From Cocleimonas sp. (GTDB lineage Bacteria > Pseudomonadota > Gammaproteobacteria > Thiotrichales > Thiotrichaceae), in assembly GCA_021647365.1 (NCBI GenBank), contig JAKIUW010000002.1, positions 62,001 to 126,000 on the forward strand: a DNA stretch of 64,000 bases, read 5' to 3'. Numbering within the stretch: position 1 is the stretch's first letter; every line of letters begins with the position of its first letter. The translations under genes and the position numbers were made by a program. Shown piece after piece: positions 46,201-53,613 of this stretch. The notes under the pieces are model-generated. The model saw only the letters and a list, made by a program, of their open reading frames with translations, did not search any database and was not told where the DNA came from.

Positions 46201-46271
46201 CCATTCATGTCGCCGTGCCTGACTTAAAAGGTAAAGTGCATGATATTGGAAATGTGAGGGTTGTTGAGTAG
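43224..46271 (+). CDS. Chaperone-usher outer-membrane usher with repeat-rich N-terminal extension
   Basis: 1015 residues. Signal peptide 1-38. A Lys/Arg-rich segment (about 60-125) is unusual for ushers. Three copies of an xxFxxxFGKP-like motif occur: AVFYEYVFGEPFVK (47-60), ALFAKAFGKPMPK (151-163), NALFAKAFGKKA (188-199). The usher domain starts at about 206 (VSVDLRINKTVLGDV), with plug-type EVFINDQLRQRFYLRAGIYS and many beta strands of the barrel, ending in two C-terminal beta domains. Residues about 125-140 come from a composite C-tract repeat. It should secrete pilus subunits. Confidence 0.82.
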   Translation: MNHSPRQASTKGASKKTSQWLACLFVLVGFLLPSTTFADKKLDAEMAVFYEYVFGEPFVKKSVKKLRAAQKPALRNKKARAIPRTVKQKQRPRTNKKYQIKRKAVARTVVKTKKKAITTNKKAKAVLLSPVEAHPPTFTSSTSSQKTDTAALFAKAFGKPMPKRMAQDENEEGEDDEPEDNSKATDLNALFAKAFGKKAAVAGPSKVSVDLRINKTVLGDVTVFSNKKGYLDRVGTDTFLELLNDVVKTNVFERVKKQVSKKEKIRFKTLRKLGIKASYNSVDLSLDLTIADALRKPLILSMQSKKAASVRAENKISASKTSGYLNMYSNMNFNSGVDKPELNMKFEGSFSVGKTVFESDLAVRNGHTSSDNTRLTYDRPHKLQRFTLGNISTGNRNFQENLRLDGLRISKEFFMDPEMQIRPKANESFVLDTDSEVEVFINDQLRQRFYLRAGIYSLEDIGLYDGANNIRVRIKDEFGKITEKRSNQYYASNLLKKGLSLYAFNVGHLNNKQVGAANKLIKNPVLSGYYQKGLTKDLTMSLDAQISSNSYLLGTEMITSVPLGIIKSSFAVSGGNDKSSGVATRFEFRPNRKAERLGLDSLGLQSSKKQLLSNWTVSGEYRSRDFSLLNDSDSVDVVSGKNIKRLKARLQTNFSLDLGRDWRGSLNLGLSDYYNSREYLSTNLTTSANLTATKRFNNGVNLSLGARYDSDDDFSMNIQVSIPLFKERGKRKKRLDFLANSKNNSLESKLSISPTSLVGKNSWNGHIEYVQDDESKQQNVDMSYRNINFESNFSARNRTSNGTNSQQINIGFNSSIACVGKSCATSYPIEDSFALVSGPSNQKGPIAISSGNGKFRYSDGNDTGLPDNYDALIPNKKRKAVVRLDSYRFQNINIDESTLPDGYDIEKTEFEVFPRYHQGYLIKAGGEPATILNGILVNEENKPLGYKGGQWVPANGEGKTIAFFSNKIGRFRVTSIPAGKYKLELFDYPDMQTIHVAVPDLKGKVHDIGNVRVVE
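43596..43645 (+). repeat. C-tract repeat copy 12, composite, inside the usher gene
   Basis: Module GCAGTTCTGCTGAGCCCTGT then CGAAG leads into the C-rich core, read in the frame giving EAHPPTFTS. It lies between two of the FGKP motifs in the extended N-terminal region. Confidence 0.92.
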
Positions 46272-46313
46272 GTACTTTGATAGCTTTTAATTACGGAACA
46301 ATAGTAATAACGG

Positions 46314-46361
46314 AAGCACACCCCCCCACTTTTACATCATGTAAAAGTGGGGGGGTGTACA
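46314..46361. repeat. C-tract repeat copy 13 (perfect inverted pair)
   Basis: The two arms share a central CATCATG with no additional loop and are near-perfect inverted repeats over 23 bp each. Between convergent usher and carbonic-anhydrase-like genes, where a bidirectional hairpin could protect both transcript ends. Confidence 0.95.
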
Positions 46362-46380
46362 ACTAGCACCTTGGTAACAC

Positions 46381-47502
46381 TTAGAATGGCAGCTTTATTT
46401 CTTGTTCCAACCCCATCACTTTAATCGCTTCTTCAAGGTCAACTTGATCTGGATTTTCAATCGGCTGTGCTTTCAAGCGCTCATACAACTCTGCTTGTTC
46501 CCATGTTTCTTGCTTGCCATCGGCAGTTTGATAATACGCCGCCCAAGGGATAAATTTAGTCAGCGGGAATATCTGCCCTTCTTTCGGTGAAATATCCACA
46601 TTCAAACCCGATATGAATAACAAATGTTTACCCTGATATTCTGGCTCTTGCACCACGCTACGAAAGGCATGATCAAACTCGACTTGTGTATTTACCTGGG
46701 CAGCTTTAAGTGCGGGCCATTTATCCGTGACAATATACGGCATCGCCGCGATAAGATTAAGATCCATATGATCACTAGACTCTCGCTTAAATGAAAACAT
46801 TTCAGCCTTTAAGGCTTCACCTATCATTTCTGAATTTCCCCAAGCGTCTGAACCGACCGACTCGATTAAGGCTTTAGAAGCGAGAAAAACCTTCGATGTA
46901 CTTAGACTTTTTAACGCATGTATCTCACCCAATGTAGACCTTTCAATCAACTGATCAAGCTTGAGTAGCAAGCCCTCACTGCGCTCACCATGCAGCAACC
47001 AATTATCAATTGCGACTAAGTATTTGCCATTCTCTTTTGAGAGTAAAATATTATGCTTTGCAAATTCGTACTCTTTTAAATACCAATCAAGCACGCCACA
47101 AATTTTCCCGCAGGATGTTGTTTCTTCCTTATTATCGGTTTGCAAACGACGATAGACACCAAACACACCTGACTTAGGATCATAACCCACATGGCTAGCA
47201 TGAATAATCACGAGATCTTTGCCGTGATGCGCATGAGGCCCATGCCTATCGGTTGAAATAAAAGCACCGACTCGTCCATGATCGAAAGGAAAAGCACCAA
47301 AATGCTTGGCAATCAAAATAACCGGATAACCCTGACTCTCATCCGAACAAAACGCACGTGAAGGCATTATTTTTTCAGGCGTAAAACCCAAAGACATCGT
47401 CAAGTTATAAGCACGACCAATAAACTCGTTATAACGCATAGCAACACTTGCCATATGAAACGAGCCTAATAAATTTTTATTTGAATTGATTGTGCTGTAC
47501 AT
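46381..47502 (-). CDS. LCIB/LCIC-type beta-carbonic anhydrase-like protein
   Basis: 373 residues without a signal peptide. FCSDESQGYPVILIAKHFGAF carries a CxDx motif like the beta-CA metal-binding Cys and Asp, STDRHGPHAHHGKDL and HASHVGYDPKSGVFG a possible second ligand His, and SCGKICG a third Cys. The RHGPHAHHGKD segment is close to the LCIB (limiting CO2-inducible B) family, first described in algal carbon concentration and also found in bacteria. Activity is not proven for all members. It stands alone between a palindromic repeat and a divergent sorbosone-dehydrogenase-like gene. Confidence 0.65.
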   Translation of the reverse strand: MYSTINSNKNLLGSFHMASVAMRYNEFIGRAYNLTMSLGFTPEKIMPSRAFCSDESQGYPVILIAKHFGAFPFDHGRVGAFISTDRHGPHAHHGKDLVIIHASHVGYDPKSGVFGVYRRLQTDNKEETTSCGKICGVLDWYLKEYEFAKHNILLSKENGKYLVAIDNWLLHGERSEGLLLKLDQLIERSTLGEIHALKSLSTSKVFLASKALIESVGSDAWGNSEMIGEALKAEMFSFKRESSDHMDLNLIAAMPYIVTDKWPALKAAQVNTQVEFDHAFRSVVQEPEYQGKHLLFISGLNVDISPKEGQIFPLTKFIPWAAYYQTADGKQETWEQAELYERLKAQPIENPDQVDLEEAIKVMGLEQEIKLPF

Positions 47503-47617
47503 ATTTTATTCCAACAAGGTTAAGGAAAGACTGATTAAGATAGTTTGAGACCTAGAACATATCATAATTTAATGCCGACTGAACGTTACGCCTTACAAAT
47601 TGTTCTAAACTAGAACT

Positions 47618-48691
47618 ATGAATAGATTCACACGACTACTTTTATTACTTATTACAATAACTACAACGACACTCTGTTCTGCCAAGCCAAGAACCGACCT
47701 CTTAAAAGTACCCGTTGGTTTTAAAATAGAACTCTTTGCAAGCGGCTTACATAACGCAAGAACCATGGTTTTGGGCAAACAAGGCACCATTTTTGTTAGC
47801 ACAAGAGGTGCTGGGAAGGTTTATGCAATCAAAGATGGCAAGGTTTATACCATTGCCCAAAATTTGAATATGCCCAACGGCATCGCATTTCACAAGAATG
47901 CATTGTATATCGCGGCAGTTGATCGAATACTACGCTTAGACAATATTGAGCAAAACCTCGCCAATCCGCCACAAGCCGCCGTTATTAGAAGCAATTTACC
48001 CAAAGCCATTCACCACGGCTGGCGTTATATTGCTTTTGGCCCTGATGGACGTTTGTATATTTCAATTGGTGCACCTTGTAATGTTTGCCTAAAAGAAGGC
48101 TTTGCAGAAATTCGTAGTATGAAAGCCGATGGTAGCGATGAAAAAGTCGTTGCTACAGGTATTCGTAACTCTGTAGGTTTTACGTGGCATCCTCAAAACA
48201 AAAAACTGTGGTTGAGTGATAATGGAAGAGATATGTTGGGTGATGATATTCCTGCCGATGAAATCAACCGTGTAGATAAAGTAGACCAGAATTTTGGTTT
48301 CCCCTATTGCCATGGTGGAAACGTTCCTGATCCTGATTATAATGATTTTTCTTGCAAGGATTTTAGTCCACCAGCCGTGCAATTAGGCGCACATGTTGCA
48401 CCACTTGGAATCGCTTTTTATACCGGAGCTAACTTCCCAACAAAATACAAAAACCAATTATTTGTAGCCGAACATGGCTCTTGGAATAGAAGTAAAAAAA
48501 GTGGTTATAAAATATCCATGGTAAAGCTACAAGGCTCTAAAGTAATTGGCTATGAAACCTTCGTCTCAGGCTGGCTACAAGGACAGTCTGCTTGGGGGAG
48601 ACCGGCGTATATCTTAGTTATGCCTGATGACTCAATGTTAATATCTGATGACAAGGCTGGAGCAATTTACCGCGTAACTTTTCAAAAATAG
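47618..48691 (+). CDS. PQQ-dependent sugar/sorbosone dehydrogenase-like beta-propeller
   Basis: 357 residues, signal peptide about 1-21. Six-bladed GDH/sorbosone dehydrogenase propeller: FKIELFASGLHNARTMVLG near the N-terminus, NGIAFHKNALYIAA, HHGWRYIAFGPDGRLYISIG, a Cys pair (APCNVCL), RNSVGFTWHPQNKKLWLSDN, GDDIPADEINRV, and FVAEHGSWNRSKKSGYK with the Trp-Asn-Arg segment. Soluble periplasmic quinoprotein enzymes oxidise aldose sugars; the substrate and PQQ use here are not shown. A single repeat copy follows its stop. Confidence 0.85.
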   Translation: MNRFTRLLLLLITITTTTLCSAKPRTDLLKVPVGFKIELFASGLHNARTMVLGKQGTIFVSTRGAGKVYAIKDGKVYTIAQNLNMPNGIAFHKNALYIAAVDRILRLDNIEQNLANPPQAAVIRSNLPKAIHHGWRYIAFGPDGRLYISIGAPCNVCLKEGFAEIRSMKADGSDEKVVATGIRNSVGFTWHPQNKKLWLSDNGRDMLGDDIPADEINRVDKVDQNFGFPYCHGGNVPDPDYNDFSCKDFSPPAVQLGAHVAPLGIAFYTGANFPTKYKNQLFVAEHGSWNRSKKSGYKISMVKLQGSKVIGYETFVSGWLQGQSAWGRPAYILVMPDDSMLISDDKAGAIYRVTFQK

Positions 48692-48695
48692 CAAT

Positions 48696-48724
48696 GATCA
48701 TTTAAAAGTGGGGGGGTGTGCTTT
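48696..48724 (-). repeat. C-tract repeat copy 14 (single)
   Basis: A single copy with one change (TTTAAAAGTG), G-rich on plus, starting 5 bp after the sorbosone-dehydrogenase-like stop. Confidence 0.92.
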
Positions 48725-48778
48725 CCACTTATTCCAGTTATTATAGGATCATATTATTAATGACCCTCAGGACTTAAC

Positions 48779-50332
48779 GTGAATCAGAGATCCGTTCCTC
48801 GTCGCAAAACAATTTTACTGATTATGGATGGCTTCGGTGTAAATCCGAGTAAAAAGAACAATGCTGTGCATGAGGCTAACACGCCAAGATTAGATGATTA
48901 TTTTAGTAAATATCCACACACCACGCTGCAAGCATCTGGCGGCGCGGTTGGTTTGCCTGATGGGCAAATGGGCAACTCAGAAGTGGGTCACTTAACCATT
49001 GGTTGTGGCATCATTTTAAAGCAAGACTTGGTGCGCATTAATGATTCGATTGAGAGTGGTGATTTTAAAAAAAACATTGTTCTGCAAAATACATTATTGA
49101 TCGCCCGAGAGAATAAACGCCCTGTACATTTAGTAGGCTTACTCTCTGATGGTGGCGTGCATAGCCACATAGATCACTTAATTGCGCTATTAAAAATGTG
49201 CAAAAAGAACAAAGTTGAAGCCGTTGTTCATGTGATTACCGATGGACGTGATACGCCCCCCAAGTCTGCCCTAAAATATATCGAAAAACTTGTAGCCGCT
49301 ATCGACAAACATGGCGGAAGTATTGCAACCATTACGGGGCGTTTTTATGCGATGGATAGAGATTCTCGTTGGAATCGAACCCAGCGTGCTTTTGATGCGA
49401 TGACGCATGGCATAGGCAAAAAAATAGACGACCCAACTTCATTCATTAAAGACGCTTACGAAGATGGCGAAACCGATGAGTTCCTTTTTCCGCGTATTTT
49501 GCCTGATGCAGTAAAAGTAGAAGGTGATGACTCCCTAATTTTCTTTAACTTCCGTAATGACCGCCCTCGTCAACTTGCCGAAGCTTTGGGCATGGAAGAG
49601 TTTGAAAAGTTTGATCGTGGCGAGTACACCCCTCCTGTGGTTACTTGCCTTACAGAATACGATAAAAAATTGCTCGCACCGGTTGCCTTCCCGCCGAAGC
49701 GCCCCTCTACCAACTTGGCGCACGTTATTAGCTTGGCGGGTTACAAACAGCTGCATACATCAGAAACTGAAAAGTATGCACATGTTACCTTCTTTTTAAA
49801 CGGAGGGCGTGAAACACCTTATGCGGGTGAAGACCGTATTATGATTGATTCTCCACGCGTGCATACATATGACGAATGCCCTGAAATGAGCGCAGAAGAG
49901 CTTGCTGATGTGGTCATTAATGCCGTTGAGAAACAAAAACACTCCTTTATAGTCGTCAACTTCCCTAACGGCGATATGGTGGGTCATTCTGCGATTCCTG
50001 ATGCCATCATCAAAGCGGTTGAAGCACTCGACACACACGTCGGCAGAGTGTTAGATGCAGCGGTTGAAAATGATTACTCGGTTATCGTAACGGCTGACCA
50101 CGGTAATTGTGATGAATATGTCGATCCGTTTTCAGGCGAGCCAAGCACCCAACACACCGTATATCCTGTGCCTTGCTTAATTGTTGATAAATCATTTTGG
50201 CGTTTACGTACCAGTGGCGGCTTGAGTAACTTAGCACCTACCGTGCTTCACTTAATGGGCCTGCATAAGCCAAGTGCGATTAGTTGTAAGTCATTATTAT
50301 TGGAAGAAATGACCGAACCTGATGCGGAATAA
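48779..50332 (+). CDS. gpmI: 2,3-bisphosphoglycerate-independent phosphoglycerate mutase
   Basis: 517 residues. LLIMDGFGVNPS with the metal-binding DG pair, GLPDGQMGNSEVGHLTIG with the catalytic Ser, HVITDGRDTPP, YAMDRDSRWNRT, FFNFRNDRPRQL, and the C-terminal NFPNGDMVGHS and VTADHGNCDE metal motifs. It is GpmI, interconverting 3- and 2-phosphoglycerate with Mn2+. The start is GTG at 48779 (GTGAATCAGAGATC). Monocistronic between two repeat copies. Confidence 0.96.
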   Translation: MNQRSVPRRKTILLIMDGFGVNPSKKNNAVHEANTPRLDDYFSKYPHTTLQASGGAVGLPDGQMGNSEVGHLTIGCGIILKQDLVRINDSIESGDFKKNIVLQNTLLIARENKRPVHLVGLLSDGGVHSHIDHLIALLKMCKKNKVEAVVHVITDGRDTPPKSALKYIEKLVAAIDKHGGSIATITGRFYAMDRDSRWNRTQRAFDAMTHGIGKKIDDPTSFIKDAYEDGETDEFLFPRILPDAVKVEGDDSLIFFNFRNDRPRQLAEALGMEEFEKFDRGEYTPPVVTCLTEYDKKLLAPVAFPPKRPSTNLAHVISLAGYKQLHTSETEKYAHVTFFLNGGRETPYAGEDRIMIDSPRVHTYDECPEMSAEELADVVINAVEKQKHSFIVVNFPNGDMVGHSAIPDAIIKAVEALDTHVGRVLDAAVENDYSVIVTADHGNCDEYVDPFSGEPSTQHTVYPVPCLIVDKSFWRLRTSGGLSNLAPTVLHLMGLHKPSAISCKSLLLEEMTEPDAE

Positions 50333-50460
50333 TCTATTGCTAGGTCTTCATAAATTATTCAACCATCGGCTACCTTCTGCCATCAATCCTGACAATTGAT
50401 GAATTATTGATCATAAACCGTAATCTGAGCTTATATTTATAGTAACGGATTACTGGTTTT

Positions 50461-51018
50461 ATGAAGCACACCCCCCTAGTTTTACATGCTGTTTTATCAT
50501 TCTTTGTTATTGCTATGAATACAGCATACGCTTTTGCCGAACCTGCAAAATTCTCAGGCATTATCGACTCACATAACCAAGTGCGCGCAAAACACCAACT
50601 AGCGCCGCTCACATGGTCAAACTCACTCGCCCAATACGCACAGCAATGGGTGAATAATCTAGCCAAAACACAAAACTGCGAAATGATACATCGCCCCAAT
50701 TATAGCGGTGGACCATTTCAGCAAGTACACGGTGAAAACTTATTTTGGGCAAGCGCGGTAGAGCTAGCAACAGGGCAAAACCAGCAACAACAATTCACAC
50801 CATCCCAAATTGTAAAATCATGGGCTGATGAAGAAAAATTCTACAACTACCAAAGTAACCAATGCCAAGCAGGACAAGATTGTGGGCATTACACTCAAAT
50901 GGTGTGGGCAGAGTCACAACAAGTCGGTTGTGCCATCGCCGTGTGTGCAGATAAGTCACAAATATGGGCGTGTAATTATCACCCGCGTGGAAATTATATC
51001 GGGGAAAAGCCTTACTAA
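50461..51018 (+). CDS. Secreted CAP-superfamily (SCP/PR-1-like) protein
   Basis: 185 residues. Signal peptide 1-22 (AYAFA-EP) with MKHTPLVLHA at its start encoded by the C-tract repeat, so the ATG belongs to the repeat junction. CAP domain motifs: SHNQVRAKHQLAPLTWSNSL, HGENLFWAS, CGHYTQMVWAESQQVGCA and WACNYHPRGN. Four conserved Cys and the His/Glu cavity residues are present. The role of bacterial CAP proteins is unclear; some bind lipids or small molecules. Likely exported and monocistronic. Confidence 0.88.
   Translation: MKHTPLVLHAVLSFFVIAMNTAYAFAEPAKFSGIIDSHNQVRAKHQLAPLTWSNSLAQYAQQWVNNLAKTQNCEMIHRPNYSGGPFQQVHGENLFWASAVELATGQNQQQQFTPSQIVKSWADEEKFYNYQSNQCQAGQDCGHYTQMVWAESQQVGCAIAVCADKSQIWACNYHPRGNYIGEKPY
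50464..50491 (+). repeat. C-tract repeat copy 15 (start of the CAP gene)
   Basis: AAGCACACCCCCCTAGTTTT with one fewer C and a T change, on the coding strand. It directly encodes the signal-peptide n-region. Confidence 0.85.
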
Positions 51019-51104
51019 ATTCTATTAAATTTTATCTGGTCTCTAATAATTTTTGAGCAGGCTTGAGGATTTGTTTACAACATTAAATGAGAACCTTTAA
51101 CTTC

Positions 51105-51130
51105 AAGTATTTCCAGTTCTGGAAATACTT
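51105..51130 (+). terminator. Hairpin after the CAP gene
   Basis: AAGTATTTCCAG and CTGGAAATACTT are perfect 12-bp arms with a TT loop. TCTTAAAATT follows, only weakly U-rich. Lies between the convergent CAP and antiporter genes and could act from both sides. Confidence 0.5.
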
Positions 51131-51180
51131 TCTTAAAATTATTCACCTATTTTCTTAATACCAAACTATCAGGACTAGTT

Positions 51181-52419
51181 TCATTTACTGCTTTTAACTA
51201 ATTTCCCAACTGTCATTCCCTGCACAAGAATCGAAAATATAACAATCACATAGGTAATCACCAGCAAAGCTTCACGAGGCTCACCCGTTGGAAGCGTTAA
51301 AACTAACGCAATAGAAATACCACCACGTAAACCACCCCATGTTAGGATTCTTATTATTTTGGGTGTGAAAGTATGACTTAGCTTTAGAATTGAAACAGGA
51401 ACGCCTACAGCAATAAAGCGAATCAATAAAACCACAGGGATCATAATCACTCCAGCGAGTAAATATTGTGAATCCAAGGTAAGGATTAAAACTTCTAAGC
51501 CAATTAACACAAATAACATTGCATTGAGAATTTCATCAATCAACTCCCAGAAGTTATCCAGATGCTCGCGAGTTTTGTCCGACATAGCGTGTTTTCTACC
51601 TCTATTGCCAATCATCAAACCTGCAACCACTATCGCTATAGGCCCAGAAATATGCATTGCACTTGCCATAGCATAACCACCTAAAACCAACCCTAGAGTG
51701 AGTAAAATCTCGACTTGATAATTATCGATACTAGCAAGCATTCGGAAGGTGATATAGCCAATACCTAACCCGAAAATCGTACCACCGATTACTTCTTGCC
51801 CAAATAATATAGCAACTCCCATGGCGTCTAGCTGCCCGTGATCACCCCCATCACCAACAAAGCTCAACAATACAAGGAAGACAACAACCGCAACACCATC
51901 ATTAAATAAGGACTCGCCTGCTATTTTGGTTTCTAAAGATTTTGATGCGCCGACGGTTTTTAAAATACCCAACACTGCAATAGGATCAGTTGGTGAAATC
52001 AAAGAGCCAAACAGCAAACAATAAATAAGCGGAATATCCAAACCCAATAAGCCAAATATGAAATACGAGGCATAACCCACCATAAAGGTTGAGGCGATAA
52101 CACCCACGCTGGCAAGAATCGCCACCACCCATTTTTGCTTTACCAACTCTTCCAAATGCACATGCAACGCACCCGCAAATAACAAAGCACTCAACATACC
52201 CTGCATGAGCGCTTCATTAAAATCGATGCCTCTTAAAAGCTCTTTTGCGTGATCTTCTATCGGCAAGCCAAACTTACCCATTACGACTATTGAAAGCGAC
52301 ATCAGTAATGCAATCGCTAATAAGCCAATAGTGCTAGGGATTTTAAGAAAACGATAGTTGATGTAACTGAAAATTGCCGCCAATGATATTAGAATGGCGA
52401 TGGTGTTTATTATACTCAT
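51181..52419 (-). CDS. CPA1-family sodium/proton antiporter
   Basis: 412 residues with about 12 membrane segments. CPA1 signatures: GSLISPTDPIAVLGIL (the TDPIA helix-break motif), ESLFNDGVAVVVF with the ion-binding ND pair, and a C-terminal LTWGGLRGGISIAL. Length (about 410) lacks the long C-terminal regulatory tail of many eukaryotic relatives. It exchanges Na+ (or K+) for H+ and acts in pH and salt homeostasis. It follows the ubi genes on the same strand after 14 bp. Confidence 0.9.
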   Translation of the reverse strand: MSIINTIAILISLAAIFSYINYRFLKIPSTIGLLAIALLMSLSIVVMGKFGLPIEDHAKELLRGIDFNEALMQGMLSALLFAGALHVHLEELVKQKWVVAILASVGVIASTFMVGYASYFIFGLLGLDIPLIYCLLFGSLISPTDPIAVLGILKTVGASKSLETKIAGESLFNDGVAVVVFLVLLSFVGDGGDHGQLDAMGVAILFGQEVIGGTIFGLGIGYITFRMLASIDNYQVEILLTLGLVLGGYAMASAMHISGPIAIVVAGLMIGNRGRKHAMSDKTREHLDNFWELIDEILNAMLFVLIGLEVLILTLDSQYLLAGVIMIPVVLLIRFIAVGVPVSILKLSHTFTPKIIRILTWGGLRGGISIALVLTLPTGEPREALLVITYVIVIFSILVQGMTVGKLVKSSK

Positions 52420-52433
52420 TTATTTTAAACCCT

Positions 52434-53612
52434 TTAAAGTCCCATAGCCTTACGAATTACTTCATTCTTAACCACAGGAATTTGATTAAACATTTTCATG
52501 CCAAAATTTCGTGCGGTCTTCACCGATGTGGCGCTGTGCCCGAATAATAACCTAAAACCTTCCATGGCGCGCATGGTAATTACATTGTCGCCACGTCTTG
52601 CGCGTTCGTAGCGGCGCAGTAATTTCATGCCTCCCAAATCACCCTTGGCATTAACTATCAAACCAGCAAGCTCTACTGCATCTTTTAAACCCAAGTTTAC
52701 ACCTTGTCCTGCTAGCGGATGAATCGTGTGTGCCGCGTCACCTACTAACGCTATGCGCTCTTTCACATAGGGCGTAGCTTGTGAACCACGCAATGGAAAA
52801 GCACCACGCTTGCCCACTTTGATAATCTTGCCTAACTTATAATCCAACGCTTCGGCCAATGCTACTTTAAAATCAGTTTTATTAAGTGATAAATAATAGT
52901 CTGCACGATCTGATGGGAGCGTCCAAACAATCGAACTGCTGCCATCGGCTAGCGGTAAAAATGCTAAAGGACCTGTCGATTGAAAGCGTTGCCATGCGGT
53001 AAATTCGTGTGACTTTTCAGTTTTGACAACAGCAACTAATCCGCTTTGCCCATAGTCATCGCGCTTAACATCTATACCTGCAAGCTCACGCACTTGTGAA
53101 TTTGCGCCGTCTGCACCCACTAATAATTGTGCTGAAATCGTTTTTCCATTCTCAAGCGTGACGGTTACGCTTTCATCATCCACAACAAAGCTTTTCATTT
53201 TTGCAGGACAAATAAGATCAGCATTATCCAACTTATTTAAAGCATCCGTTACCGCACGTTGGGTGACGTTATTTTCTACAATATGCCCAAGGTCTGGCTC
53301 GCCTAATTCCGCCGCTTCAAAGCGTACATTACCGTCACCTGCCTCATCCCACACATCCATTGCTTCGTAAGGCGATGCGCGCATGGCGATAATATCGTTC
53401 CATGCACCAGCCTTTATCAAGGCATTTTGTGAGGCACGGCTAATCGCCGAAACACGTAAATCATACTCACTATCGGCAGAGAACTTTGCCGCTTCATAGG
53501 CTTCAATAACTGCAACTTTACGACCTGATTTTGCAAGCAAACAAGCCAATGTCGCACCAACCATGCCACCGCCATTTATTATTATGTCGTATTCTTTCGT
53601 CTTGCCTTTCAT
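52434..53612 (-). CDS. ubiI: UbiH/UbiI/VisC-family FAD-dependent monooxygenase
   Basis: 392 residues. N-terminal FAD motif IINGGGMVGATLACLLAKSG, middle VGADGANSQVRELAG and C-terminal FAD-binding LVGDAAHTIHPLAGQGVNLGLKD are hallmarks of the UbiH/UbiF/UbiI hydroxylases of ubiquinone synthesis. Two paralogues lie back to back (2-bp gap); the upstream one is called UbiH. By the common pepP-ubiH-visC order this copy is UbiI/VisC-like. Which ring position it hydroxylates cannot be decided from sequence, so the symbol is tentative. Confidence 0.85.
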   Translation of the reverse strand: MKGKTKEYDIIINGGGMVGATLACLLAKSGRKVAVIEAYEAAKFSADSEYDLRVSAISRASQNALIKAGAWNDIIAMRASPYEAMDVWDEAGDGNVRFEAAELGEPDLGHIVENNVTQRAVTDALNKLDNADLICPAKMKSFVVDDESVTVTLENGKTISAQLLVGADGANSQVRELAGIDVKRDDYGQSGLVAVVKTEKSHEFTAWQRFQSTGPLAFLPLADGSSSIVWTLPSDRADYYLSLNKTDFKVALAEALDYKLGKIIKVGKRGAFPLRGSQATPYVKERIALVGDAAHTIHPLAGQGVNLGLKDAVELAGLIVNAKGDLGGMKLLRRYERARRGDNVITMRAMEGFRLLFGHSATSVKTARNFGMKMFNQIPVVKNEVIRKAMGL

Positions 53613-53613
53613 G

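Noticed and set aside
51061..51180. Small gene between CAP and antiporter genes
   Set aside because: Only a perfect hairpin is present; no frame with a start and ribosome-binding site.
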